Position numbers and translations under genes: made by a program. Shown piece by piece: positions 1 through 6,777 of a stretch of DNA of 14,467 nt. The stretch's first letter is position 1, and each line of letters begins with the position of its first letter. The notes beneath the pieces are model-generated. The model worked only from the letters and a program-made list of their open reading frames with translations, was not told the origin of the DNA and searched no databases. The DNA is taken from positions 1 through 14,467 of the forward strand of contig JALVAU010000011.1 of assembly GCA_027011025.1 (NCBI GenBank). The letters are read 5' to 3'. The DNA comes from Campylobacteraceae bacterium. Its GTDB lineage: Bacteria; Campylobacterota; Campylobacteria; Campylobacterales; Sulfurospirillaceae.

Positions 1-1
1 A

Positions 2-442
2 ACATACAATATAAAAGATGTCATAATTCTAACAGAGCAGCTATTGAGTGCTACACTAGATAAAAACAGAATTAGTCTAAAAATAGAGATACTAGAAAAT
101 TTTACTCTAAATGGATATCCAAATGAGATAGTACAAGCATTAGTTAATATAGTAAAGAATGCAAATGATACTTTTCTGGAGCGAAACATTAACAATCCTC
201 AAATCACCATAAAAACCTTTATACAAAACTCAAAAAAAGTTATTACCATTGAAGACAATGCCGGTGGTATAAAAATAACACCTATAGAAAAAATATTTGA
301 GCCCTATTTTACAACAAAGCAAGCAAACAGTGGTACAGGTATAGGTTTATATATGACAAAAATGATTGTAGAAAAAAACAATGCGGGCGACATAAGTGTG
401 AAGAATCTACACACAGGAGTTATGTTTATTATAATTTTTTAA
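2..442 (+). CDS. Sensor histidine kinase, C-terminal ATPase domain (5' partial)
   Basis: The reading frame is open from base 2 to the TAA at 440-442, so the window contains only the last ~146 residues of a longer protein. What is visible is a complete GHKL/HATPase_c catalytic domain: an N box (NEIVQALVNIVKNAND), a G1 box (EDNAGGI), an F box (IFEPYFTTK) and a G2 box (GTGIGLYMTKMIVE), in the usual order. Proteins of this family bind ATP and phosphorylate a conserved His in a preceding dimerisation domain, which would lie left of the window. A TTG at 44 could be read as a start, but the frame continues upstream with kinase-like sequence (ILTEQLL), so it is internal. The sensed signal is unknown. 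The position 76 bases upstream of the respiratory block makes it a candidate regulator of that block, but the partner response regulator is not visible. Confidence 0.93.
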   Translation, partial: TYNIKDVIILTEQLLSATLDKNRISLKIEILENFTLNGYPNEIVQALVNIVKNANDTFLERNINNPQITIKTFIQNSKKVITIEDNAGGIKITPIEKIFEPYFTTKQANSGTGIGLYMTKMIVEKNNAGDISVKNLHTGVMFIIIF

Positions 443-455
443 AAATATACTCCAA

Positions 456-477
456 ACTCCCTTTTTACTCCCTTTTT
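456..477. repeat. Perfect tandem 11-bp direct repeat upstream of the rhodanese gene
   Basis: ACTCCCTTTTT occurs twice back to back, at 456-466 and 467-477. The 11-bp period places both copies on the same face of the helix, as in many tandem half-sites bound by dimeric response regulators. It lies between the histidine kinase stop and the start of the respiratory genes. The repeat is directly seen; the operator role is inference, and a chance pyrimidine-rich duplication in AT-rich DNA is possible. Confidence 0.5.
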
Positions 478-513
478 TATTATAAAATGAATTTACAATA
501 AATTTTTAAGGAG
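478..513 (+). promoter_or_regulatory. Possible promoter and ribosome binding site for the respiratory block
   Basis: TATAAA at 481-486 is a plausible -10 element, and TACAAT at 494-499 is an alternative. With the first, a transcript would start near 493 and the -35 region would fall on the tandem 11-bp repeat, which would suit activator-dependent control. No good TTGACA-like -35 is present, as is common in Campylobacterota. AAGGAG at 508-513 is a strong Shine-Dalgarno five bases before the ATG at 519. The ribosome site is convincing; the promoter is a guess from sequence. Confidence 0.4.
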
Positions 514-518
514 AATAT

Positions 519-1460
519 ATGAAAAAAATTACAAGTGGGCTAGTAGTTTCAGCCCTTATCAGTGTTTCAGCGATGGCTTTAACTGTTCCTGCAAATCACA
601 TTGTTGATGCAAGTTGGTTAAAATCACATATGGGTGACAAAAGTCTAGTAGTAGTAGATGTTAGAAAAAAAGGCTATAAGAAAGAGCACATAAAGGGTGC
701 TGTTGCTTGGAAAAGTAGAGATTTCAGAGAAGGAAGATACTATAGTAAAGTTACTAAAAAAGCAATTCCAGGCTATGTTGCTTCTCCTCTTACATTTAAA
801 AGAACTATGAAAAAAAGTGGTGTAAACAATGATAGTGCTATAGTTTTCTATAGTGGCGGAACTGCATCAAAAGATTTTAGAGATGCGGCACTTGCTGATT
901 TTACAAGTGAGTATTACGGATTTCCAAATGTAGCTATCTTAGATGGTGGATTTGCCGGCTGGAAAAAAGCTGGTGGAGCAGTTGATAGTGTAAGACCAAA
1001 AGTTAAAAAAGGTAACTTTAGCTTCAAAGGTAGAAAATTTAACCAAACTATCATGGCAACAGGTGAAGATGTTGATGAAGCTGTATGGACAGGTAATGCT
1101 CAAACTTTGGATTCAAATGGCAAAGGCAAACACTGGGATGGAACTGCAAAAGACCCAAGAAGACTTCATGAAGGACATCTTAAAGGTGCAGTTGCTCTTA
1201 GTACAAAAAAACTCGCAGTTAAAAAAGATGGCGTTTACTATCTTGGAGACAAAGCTTTTGTTGCAACAAAATTTAAAGATGCCGGACTTGATATAAGTAA
1301 GCCTATCATCTCTTACTGCAACACCGGTCACTTAGCAGCCGGTACTTGGTTTGCAGGTAAATATGTTCTTGGTATGGGTGACAAATCAAGAATGTATAGT
1401 GGAAGTATGGCTGATTATACAAGATGGCCAAAGAGAAGACTTGTTAAAGGTGATAAGTAA
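519..1460 (+). CDS. Exported two-domain rhodanese-type sulfurtransferase
   Basis: This 313-residue protein has a clear Sec signal peptide (hydrophobic residues 8-20, probable cleavage after Ala-Met-Ala at 20), so it should act in the periplasm. Two rhodanese domains follow. The first (about 28-155) has VVVDVR and HIKGAV motifs but Ser112 where the catalytic Cys would sit. The second (about 175-305) has GHLKGAV and the active loop CNTGHLA with Cys267, the only cysteine in the protein. An inactive first domain and an active second domain is the normal arrangement of thiosulfate:cyanide sulfurtransferase-type proteins. Family members carry sulfane sulfur as a Cys persulfide. First in the block and upstream of a PsrA-type reductase, it may play the part of Wolinella Sud, which delivers polysulfide sulfur to Psr; that role is inferred. 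The start is set by AAGGAG at 508-513 and the signal peptide. Confidence 0.9.
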   Translation: MKKITSGLVVSALISVSAMALTVPANHIVDASWLKSHMGDKSLVVVDVRKKGYKKEHIKGAVAWKSRDFREGRYYSKVTKKAIPGYVASPLTFKRTMKKSGVNNDSAIVFYSGGTASKDFRDAALADFTSEYYGFPNVAILDGGFAGWKKAGGAVDSVRPKVKKGNFSFKGRKFNQTIMATGEDVDEAVWTGNAQTLDSNGKGKHWDGTAKDPRRLHEGHLKGAVALSTKKLAVKKDGVYYLGDKAFVATKFKDAGLDISKPIISYCNTGHLAAGTWFAGKYVLGMGDKSRMYSGSMADYTRWPKRRLVKGDK

Positions 1461-1461
1461 T

Positions 1462-1986
1462 TTGAACATATCATTAAATGATAAAATATCCGCACTCTTT
1501 TTGTGTGCGGATATTTTGGATTATCCAAATGATGACTACAAAGAAAAAATAAAAAAACTAGAAAATTTGACAAATACAAAATGTAACTCACAAGAAGTTG
1601 CTCTTGATGACTTACAAGCAGAATATATACAGATTTTTTCTATCAACTCTACAAAACTAAAATGTGTCCCTTACGCATCTTGGTGGATAGATGGAAAAAT
1701 GTCTGGCAAAACTCTGTCAAAAATTCTTGATTTTTACACTAGGTGTGGATATAAATTTGATGCTAAAAGTTTGAAAAAACCGGCTGATAATTTATCTTCC
1801 ATGATTTCATTTACTGCGATCTTAGCTGAGGATGGAAAGACAGAAGAGATAAAAGAGTTTGCCAAGTTTTTAACTTGGATAGATGATTTTGCAAGTTCTT
1901 TGAAATCTGCAACCCAGATAAAAACCTTTAGTTATGCAGTAGAAATTTTTAAACAAATTATAAGTTCTTTCAAGGGGAAATTATGA
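1462..1986 (+). CDS. TorD/DmsD-family chaperone for molybdoenzyme maturation
   Basis: This protein of about 174 residues shows the TorD-family pattern: EYIQIF (54-59), a Pro-Tyr...Ser-Trp-Trp segment with an acidic turn (70-78), a helix with FYTRCGY (91-97) and PADN (107-110) where the family usually has PDH. TorD-type proteins are cytoplasmic; they bind the Tat signal of a specific molybdoenzyme and hold it for cofactor insertion before export. The client is almost certainly the Tat-exported oxidoreductase two genes downstream. The frame is open back to an ATG at 1351, but that would overlap the rhodanese gene by 110 bases with sequence unlike this family. The likely starts are TTG 1462 (annotated here, directly after the rhodanese stop) or GTG 1450. 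AAAGG at 1446-1450 is a weak ribosome site for the former. The stop overlaps the next ATG (ATGA at 1983-1986), indicating coupled translation. Confidence 0.82.
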   Translation: MNISLNDKISALFLCADILDYPNDDYKEKIKKLENLTNTKCNSQEVALDDLQAEYIQIFSINSTKLKCVPYASWWIDGKMSGKTLSKILDFYTRCGYKFDAKSLKKPADNLSSMISFTAILAEDGKTEEIKEFAKFLTWIDDFASSLKSATQIKTFSYAVEIFKQIISSFKGKL

Positions 1987-3131
1987 GTACAGACGCAAGC
2001 ATTATACAAAAAAAGCCCTCGAGTGCATGGCTATTTTTGTCTTTTCTTATAGCAGCTGTTAGTATCTATGGAATGTATCAAGTCTTTTTAAATGGACAAG
2101 AAGCATCCTATGGAATTAGCAGAGAGGTGCCATGGGGCATATTAATCATAGGCTACTCTTTTTTAGTGGGTATTAGTGCAGGAACTGCCATCATAGGCTC
2201 TTTAGCACATGTATTTAAAGTAAATGCCTTTCATGTGATGAGCAAAAGAGTGGCACTCATCTCACTTTCAGCTCTTGTTGGAGCATTTTTTATCATATTT
2301 TGGGAGTTAGCTGGACCTTATCAGCTACAAACTCTAAGACTACTAAAATATTATACAAATTTTGAGATAACATCTCCAATTTGGTGGATGGTTACACTCT
2401 ATATGATAGAGTTACCACTACTTGCTATTGAAGTCTATTTCTTAGTAAGCAAAAAACACGAATCAGCCTTTTTTGCTTCACTTTTTGGCTTATTCTTGGG
2501 TGTCATCGCCTACTCCACGCTAGCATTTGTTTTTGCATCAAATGCAACTAGACCACTTTGGCACAGTACATCTTTTTCACTCTTTTTTATCATTTCAGCT
2601 GTAACTGCAGGTGCAGCTATAGTTTTGATGATGATATTTGTAAGTGGCAGGGGGAAAATTTTATTAGAAAATGTGAGTGCATTAAGTAAAATGCTTTTTC
2701 TTGGCCTTTGTTTGATGTTTTTTGTTGACACTTGGAATGTTTTTCTAAATACCTACGGCGCACAAAGTGAACTTGATGCAACTATGAAACTTTTTATTGG
2801 TAATGGTCCTCTAGCTTTTAATTTTTATTACCTTGAACTTGGTTTGGGTATTATAATTCCTGCTTTGCTACTTGCAATCAGTGGTTTCAAATCACCATCT
2901 TTATCTGCGCTAGCTGGATTATTTATGATAATCGGTATGTTTTTTGCAAGATTTGACAATATAGTCGGTGGACAACTTCTTTCAAGAGCAGACATTCATA
3001 TGAATTTTACACTTCATACCTATCATGTCTCAAACAGTGAGCTCTCTATCTTTATAGGTGGTTTAGGAGTTGCACTTCTAATCTTCTTTTTAGGGGAAAA
3101 ATTTATAGATCTAGAAGAGGAGACACACTGA
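1983..3131 (+). CDS. nrfD: NrfD/PsrC-family quinone-reactive membrane subunit (ten-helix type)
   Basis: This 382-residue integral membrane protein has about ten predicted helices (near 15-35, 51-78, 89-108, 132-155, 163-186, 197-220, 234-256, 280-299, 305-324 and 353-371). REVPWGILI with the SFLVGISAGTA segment, and SPIWWMVTLYMIE, are typical NrfD-family features, as is ARFDNIVGGQ near the C-terminus. Family members carry no heme; they exchange electrons and protons between quinone and an adjacent FeS subunit, and anchor the enzyme. Ten helices point to the longer HybB/DsrP-like branch rather than the eight-helix Thermus PsrC. The gene overlaps the chaperone by four bases and the oxidoreductase by one (TGATG at 3129-3133). 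It should pair with the FeS protein at 5394. The membrane subunit precedes the catalytic gene here, whereas Wolinella has the order psrA-psrB-psrC. Confidence 0.92.
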   Translation: MSTDASIIQKKPSSAWLFLSFLIAAVSIYGMYQVFLNGQEASYGISREVPWGILIIGYSFLVGISAGTAIIGSLAHVFKVNAFHVMSKRVALISLSALVGAFFIIFWELAGPYQLQTLRLLKYYTNFEITSPIWWMVTLYMIELPLLAIEVYFLVSKKHESAFFASLFGLFLGVIAYSTLAFVFASNATRPLWHSTSFSLFFIISAVTAGAAIVLMMIFVSGRGKILLENVSALSKMLFLGLCLMFFVDTWNVFLNTYGAQSELDATMKLFIGNGPLAFNFYYLELGLGIIIPALLLAISGFKSPSLSALAGLFMIIGMFFARFDNIVGGQLLSRADIHMNFTLHTYHVSNSELSIFIGGLGVALLIFFLGEKFIDLEEETH

Positions 3132-5392
3132 TGAGCAGACACAATATATCAAGAAGAGGATTCTTAAAACTCGCAGGTGCAAGTTCAGTCGCTATAACAG
3201 CAGGAATCACAGGTATTCCATCTCCTCTAAAGGCATCTGCCCAGCAAGAGGCCTCAAGAGGTGCTAGGTTTTTAAAATATGACAGAGGTGTAGAGTCTCC
3301 AAATTTTTGTGAGATGTGCTTTTGGAATTGTGGTGTAAATGTATATACAAGAAAAGGTATAATTCATAAACTAGAAGGAAACAAGCTAAATCCAAACAAC
3401 AGAGGTCATCTTTGTGCCAAAGGAAATGCAGGGATCCAATCAACCTATGATGCAGACCGTATCCAATCTCCACTAATAAGAACAGGAAAAAGAGGAGAAG
3501 GAAAATTCAAAAAAGTATCTTGGGAAGAGGCATATAAATATGTTTATAAAAAACTAAATCCACTTATAGATGAGTTTGGTCCTGAAACATTAGCTACTTT
3601 TATGCACGGAACGGGCGAGCCATATCCTCATATGCTCACAATGGCACTAGGAAGTCCAAATATCACAATACCTGCATATTCACAATGTATGGGTAGCCGT
3701 GAAATGGCTTGGGCTTTGACTTTTGGAACAGGCGTAAGCGGACACGAAACTTTTGATATGGCAAATTCAAAGCATATGATAATTTTTGGTAGAAACTTTG
3801 CAGGTGCAGTACAGGTAAGAGAAGCAGAAGATTTTGCCGAAGGCTTGGCAAGAGGCTCAAGGCTAACTTATATAGATCCAAGACAGAGTGAATCAGCTGT
3901 AAGAGCAACAGACTGGCTACAAATAAACCCTGGAACCGATATGGCATTGGCACTTGGTTTTATACATGTAATTATCAGAGATAACTTAGCAAATATGGAT
4001 TTTGTAAGAAAATATTGCTATGGCTATAATGAACTAAGTGAACACATAAAAAAATATACACCAAAATGGGCGAGTGAAAAAACCGGAATAGATGCCAAGA
4101 CTATAGAGAGAATTGCATGGGAATTTGCAAAAGATGCTCCAAATGTTGTAGCGATTCCACCAAGAAGAATGACAAGATACGGAAACGATACACAAACAGT
4201 AAGAGCAATTGCTATATTAAATGCGCTCATGGGAAATTGGGGAGTTCCTGGCGGAATTTTTATTAGAAATAAAGTTCCTGTTGATTTTCCAAAAGAAGAA
4301 CATCCTGATGCTCCTGATGCAAGAAGAGCTGATGGAGTTGGAGAGGGAGAAAAATTTCCACTAGCTCCGCCAAGCCTCGGCAGAACAAATGGCATATATG
4401 AAGCAACGCTAACAAAAAAACCATATCCGATAAAAGCATGGTTGCTATATGGTACAAATCCTCTATCTCATTCAAGTATTGGAGTTAACAGTCTATATAA
4501 AGCCATAGACAATCTTGAGCTTATCATAGCAATTGATACTCAATTTAGTGATACAGTGATGTATGCTGATGTTATATTTCCAGAATCAACATATCTTGAA
4601 AGATACGATGCACCTTATGCACAAAAAGACAAAACACCTTTTATAGCTCTTAGAAAGCCGGCTATAAAGCCTATATATGACACTAAAGGGTGTTTTGAGA
4701 TATGCAAAGGTATAGCAAAAGAGTTTGATTTGGATGATTGGTTTGAAAAATCCCCAGAAGAACAAGTTGAAGAGTTATCGCAAATCTTAAGTAAAGAGCA
4801 GATGGAGACATTGGAAAAAGATGGAGTTTTACTTTTTGAAGATGTTGATCCATATCCAAATGCAAGTGGAAGTGCACTAAATTTTTCAACCTCAACCGGA
4901 AAAGTACAGCTGTATGTAAAAGACCTTGAAGAGATGGCAAAGAAACAAGGAGATGACTTTTCTCCACTCCCTATATATAAAGACCCTGTGGTGCCAAAAA
5001 AGGGTGAGTTTAGAATGCTTTTTGGCAGAACTCCTCACCACTCACATGCTAGAAGTCAAAATAACTGGATACTTTTAGAGCTTCAGGATGATACACCTGT
5101 TTGGATGAATCCAAAAGATGCTAAAAAAATGGGTTTTAAAGACGGAGATATGGTCTCTTTGGTAAATGCCAAAACAGGACACAAATCGGACCACAGTGAA
5201 AGACTAAAAGTCACAAAAAGAATCAAAGAGGGCTCTGTATTTATTCATCATGGTTTTGGACATACAACCAAGGCTTGGAGTAGAGGATATGAAAAAGGCA
5301 CTAAAGAGAATTGGTTTATCAGTGATGATGTTGATCCTCTTAGTGGAGCAGCAGCATTTCATAATGGTTTTGTAAAAGTAGTAAAGGCATAA
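3131..5392 (+). CDS. psrA: PsrA/PhsA-type molybdopterin oxidoreductase, catalytic subunit
   Basis: This 753-residue member of the DMSO reductase superfamily begins with a Tat signal (SRRGFLKLAGASS, residues 7-19), so the folded enzyme is exported. A [4Fe-4S] site follows: Cys60, Cys63, Cys67 and Cys95. Cys186, in YSQCMGSR, is the likely molybdenum ligand. The middle of the protein binds the bis-MGD cofactor. Residues from about 625 to 750 form the dinucleotide-binding C-terminal domain, ending in the HHGFGH...AFHNGFVKV region typical of the polysulfide/thiosulfate reductase branch. The length matches PsrA and PhsA (about 760). Substrates of close relatives include polysulfide, thiosulfate and elemental sulfur; arsenate or tetrathionate enzymes are longer on average, but the substrate cannot be fixed from sequence. 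The neighbouring rhodanese favours sulfane sulfur. The symbol is a family-level assignment. Confidence 0.92.
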   Translation: MSRHNISRRGFLKLAGASSVAITAGITGIPSPLKASAQQEASRGARFLKYDRGVESPNFCEMCFWNCGVNVYTRKGIIHKLEGNKLNPNNRGHLCAKGNAGIQSTYDADRIQSPLIRTGKRGEGKFKKVSWEEAYKYVYKKLNPLIDEFGPETLATFMHGTGEPYPHMLTMALGSPNITIPAYSQCMGSREMAWALTFGTGVSGHETFDMANSKHMIIFGRNFAGAVQVREAEDFAEGLARGSRLTYIDPRQSESAVRATDWLQINPGTDMALALGFIHVIIRDNLANMDFVRKYCYGYNELSEHIKKYTPKWASEKTGIDAKTIERIAWEFAKDAPNVVAIPPRRMTRYGNDTQTVRAIAILNALMGNWGVPGGIFIRNKVPVDFPKEEHPDAPDARRADGVGEGEKFPLAPPSLGRTNGIYEATLTKKPYPIKAWLLYGTNPLSHSSIGVNSLYKAIDNLELIIAIDTQFSDTVMYADVIFPESTYLERYDAPYAQKDKTPFIALRKPAIKPIYDTKGCFEICKGIAKEFDLDDWFEKSPEEQVEELSQILSKEQMETLEKDGVLLFEDVDPYPNASGSALNFSTSTGKVQLYVKDLEEMAKKQGDDFSPLPIYKDPVVPKKGEFRMLFGRTPHHSHARSQNNWILLELQDDTPVWMNPKDAKKMGFKDGDMVSLVNAKTGHKSDHSERLKVTKRIKEGSVFIHHGFGHTTKAWSRGYEKGTKENWFISDDVDPLSGAAAFHNGFVKVVKA

Positions 5393-5393
5393 T

Positions 5394-5987
5394 ATGAGTT
5401 TAATACATAAAAAAACAAAAAAACAAAAAAACCTTGCGATGGTTATAGTCGGAGATAGATGTATTGGTTGTGATGCCTGCTATGTCTCTTGTAAAACCGA
5501 TTGGGATGTGCCTGCTATGAAAGAGGCTTTTAGAACAAAGGTGTTTGAAGTAGAGGGCGAAGATGTGCATGGAAACCCTACTATCGGATTTTTACCGACA
5601 TTGTGCAACCATTGTGACAATGCACCTTGCGTTGATGTTTGTCCAACGGGAGCTAGCTTTAAGAGAGATGAAGATGGCATAGTATTGGTTGAGCCTGATA
5701 TGTGTATAGGGTGTAAAGCCTGTATGGTTGCTTGTCCTTATGATGCAAGATATTACAATGAAGAGGAGCAAACAGTCGATAAATGTACTTTTTGTCTACC
5801 TCGTATCAGTAATGGTCTTGATCCTGCCTGTGTAACTACTTGTGTAGGAGAATCAAGAAACTTTGGCGACTTGAACGACACTGACAGCAATGTTTCAAAA
5901 ATGCTAAAAGATGCAACAAGCATATATAAACTCAAAGAGGACGAGGGAACATCACCAAATGTTTACTATGTCACACTAAATTATTAG
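5394..5987 (+). CDS. psrB: Four-cluster [4Fe-4S] electron-transfer subunit (PsrB/PhsB type)
   Basis: This 197-residue protein has 16 cysteines in four groups: 23/26/29/33, 70/73/78/82, 103/106/109/113 and 130/133/145/149. That is the standard DmsB/PsrB arrangement for four [4Fe-4S] clusters. Such subunits have no signal of their own and are exported bound to the Tat-carrying catalytic subunit, where they wire it to the NrfD-type membrane subunit. Its ATG follows the psrA stop by one base, so the two are surely made together. The N-terminus is lysine-rich (HKKTKKQKK), as in many relatives. No key ligand is missing. Whether it feeds only the NrfD subunit or also the downstream Rieske/cytochrome module is open. 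Confidence 0.93.
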   Translation: MSLIHKKTKKQKNLAMVIVGDRCIGCDACYVSCKTDWDVPAMKEAFRTKVFEVEGEDVHGNPTIGFLPTLCNHCDNAPCVDVCPTGASFKRDEDGIVLVEPDMCIGCKACMVACPYDARYYNEEEQTVDKCTFCLPRISNGLDPACVTTCVGESRNFGDLNDTDSNVSKMLKDATSIYKLKEDEGTSPNVYYVTLNY

Positions 5988-5996
5988 GAGAATGAA

Positions 5997-6356
5997 ATGA
6001 AAATCAAAAAATTAATCATAGCAGTTTTAGGCTTAGGGCTGTTGCTAGGGCTACTTGGCATAAATTTGAGTGCTCAAAACAGGCAAAATTACAGTATGGA
6101 CAAGACTCTTTGTGCGCATTATGTAAAACTCTCAAGAGCACAGGTTGATGCTGACAACTTACCTCTTGCAAAAGTATATGCACAAAAAGCAGTACAGGCA
6201 AACCCATGGGAAAAAGCTGCTTGGGCAAATTATAATGATGTAATTCAAAAGTTGGCCGACAATGGAGATATACAAGATTTTGATACTTTCATCGAAGAAT
6301 CAACTGCAGCACAAAAACCAAAAGCAGATGCAGGTGCTCAATTTGAGGGTTGCTAA
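5997..6356 (+). CDS. Small membrane-anchored TPR-like protein of unknown function
   Basis: This 119-residue protein has an N-terminal hydrophobic segment (6-25) that is either a signal peptide (possible cleavage after Leu-Ser-Ala at 26) or an anchor. Residues about 40-95 form amphipathic helix pairs with a TPR-like pattern (YVKLSRAQVDAD, then LAKVYAQKAVQANPWEKAAW). The tail is Ala/Lys-rich. There are two cysteines, Cys39 and the very last residue, Cys119. AGGAG at 5986-5990 overlaps the psrB stop and gives a good ribosome site. I do not recognise a named family. Its position between the oxidoreductase and Rieske/cytochrome genes suggests a periplasmic assembly or docking factor, but that is a guess. 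The terminal Cys could form a disulfide with Cys39 or carry sulfur. Confidence 0.8.
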   Translation: MKIKKLIIAVLGLGLLLGLLGINLSAQNRQNYSMDKTLCAHYVKLSRAQVDADNLPLAKVYAQKAVQANPWEKAAWANYNDVIQKLADNGDIQDFDTFIEESTAAQKPKADAGAQFEGC

Positions 6357-6359
6357 ATC

Positions 6360-6391
6360 AATGTTGAATATTTAATTTTAAATGTTGAATA
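6360..6391 (+). repeat. 11-bp direct repeat spanning the Rieske start codon
   Basis: AATGTTGAATA occurs at 6360-6370 and again at 6381-6391, 21 bases apart. The second copy contains the Rieske ATG (6382). The first encodes a four-codon reading frame (Met-Leu-Asn-Ile-stop, 6361-6375). No clear Shine-Dalgarno precedes either copy. It may be a small tandem duplication, or the minigene may affect translation of the Rieske gene. Confidence 0.6.
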
Positions 6392-6771
6392 ATACAAGAA
6401 GAAAACTTTTAAAACTCCTGCCATTTAGTGTGGCAGGAGTACTTACCTACCCTATCGGAAAATTTATATTTTTTAGTGAAAATAAAAATAAAGAGTTCCA
6501 ACTTTCACTCAAAAACATAAAAGATGGAATCACAAAGATAAAAAAACACGATATCTTCATCTATAAAACACCGGATAAAATAGAAGTATTCAATGCTCAT
6601 TGCACCCATATGGGCTGCATTCTAAACTACTACAAAGATAAAAAAAGATTTATCTGTCCTTGCCACCATAGCCAGTTCACGATAGATGGTTTCAGGATAA
6701 AAGGACCTGCACAGAGAGATTTAGATAAAATATCCTTTAAGATAAAAAATAAAAAACTCTTCATAGGATAG
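6382..6771 (+). CDS. Rieske [2Fe-2S] protein with Tat-type N-terminus
   Basis: This 129-residue protein starts with TRRKLLKLLPF, an RR-containing signal/anchor followed by a hydrophobic stretch, as in Rieske proteins exported by Tat. The two cluster boxes are CTHMGC (about residues 74-79) and CPCHHS (about 93-98), giving two Cys and two His ligands and two further Cys for the usual disulfide. The second box has His where most Rieske proteins have Gly (CPCHGS). The protein is short and lacks most insertions of the bc1 type. Rieske proteins take one electron from quinol at the Qo site of cytochrome b and pass it to a c-type heme. The next gene is a cytochrome b six bases downstream, so they form a natural pair. 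The start is not supported by a strong ribosome site, and the 11-bp repeat lies over it. Confidence 0.92.
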   Translation: MLNNTRRKLLKLLPFSVAGVLTYPIGKFIFFSENKNKEFQLSLKNIKDGITKIKKHDIFIYKTPDKIEVFNAHCTHMGCILNYYKDKKRFICPCHHSQFTIDGFRIKGPAQRDLDKISFKIKNKKLFIG

Positions 6772-6777
6772 GCTTTT

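Noticed and set aside
44..46. TTG as a start codon for the first gene
   Set aside because: The same frame is open to the left edge and the protein would lack the dimerisation domain, so this is an internal Leu codon of a longer kinase.
3663..3953. Antisense open frame inside psrA, along with similar ones at 4024-4395 and 4683-4967 on the - strand
   Set aside because: They lie opposite a strongly conserved enzyme gene, have low-complexity Leu/His/Ser-rich translations and no ribosome sites. They are shadows of psrA codon use.
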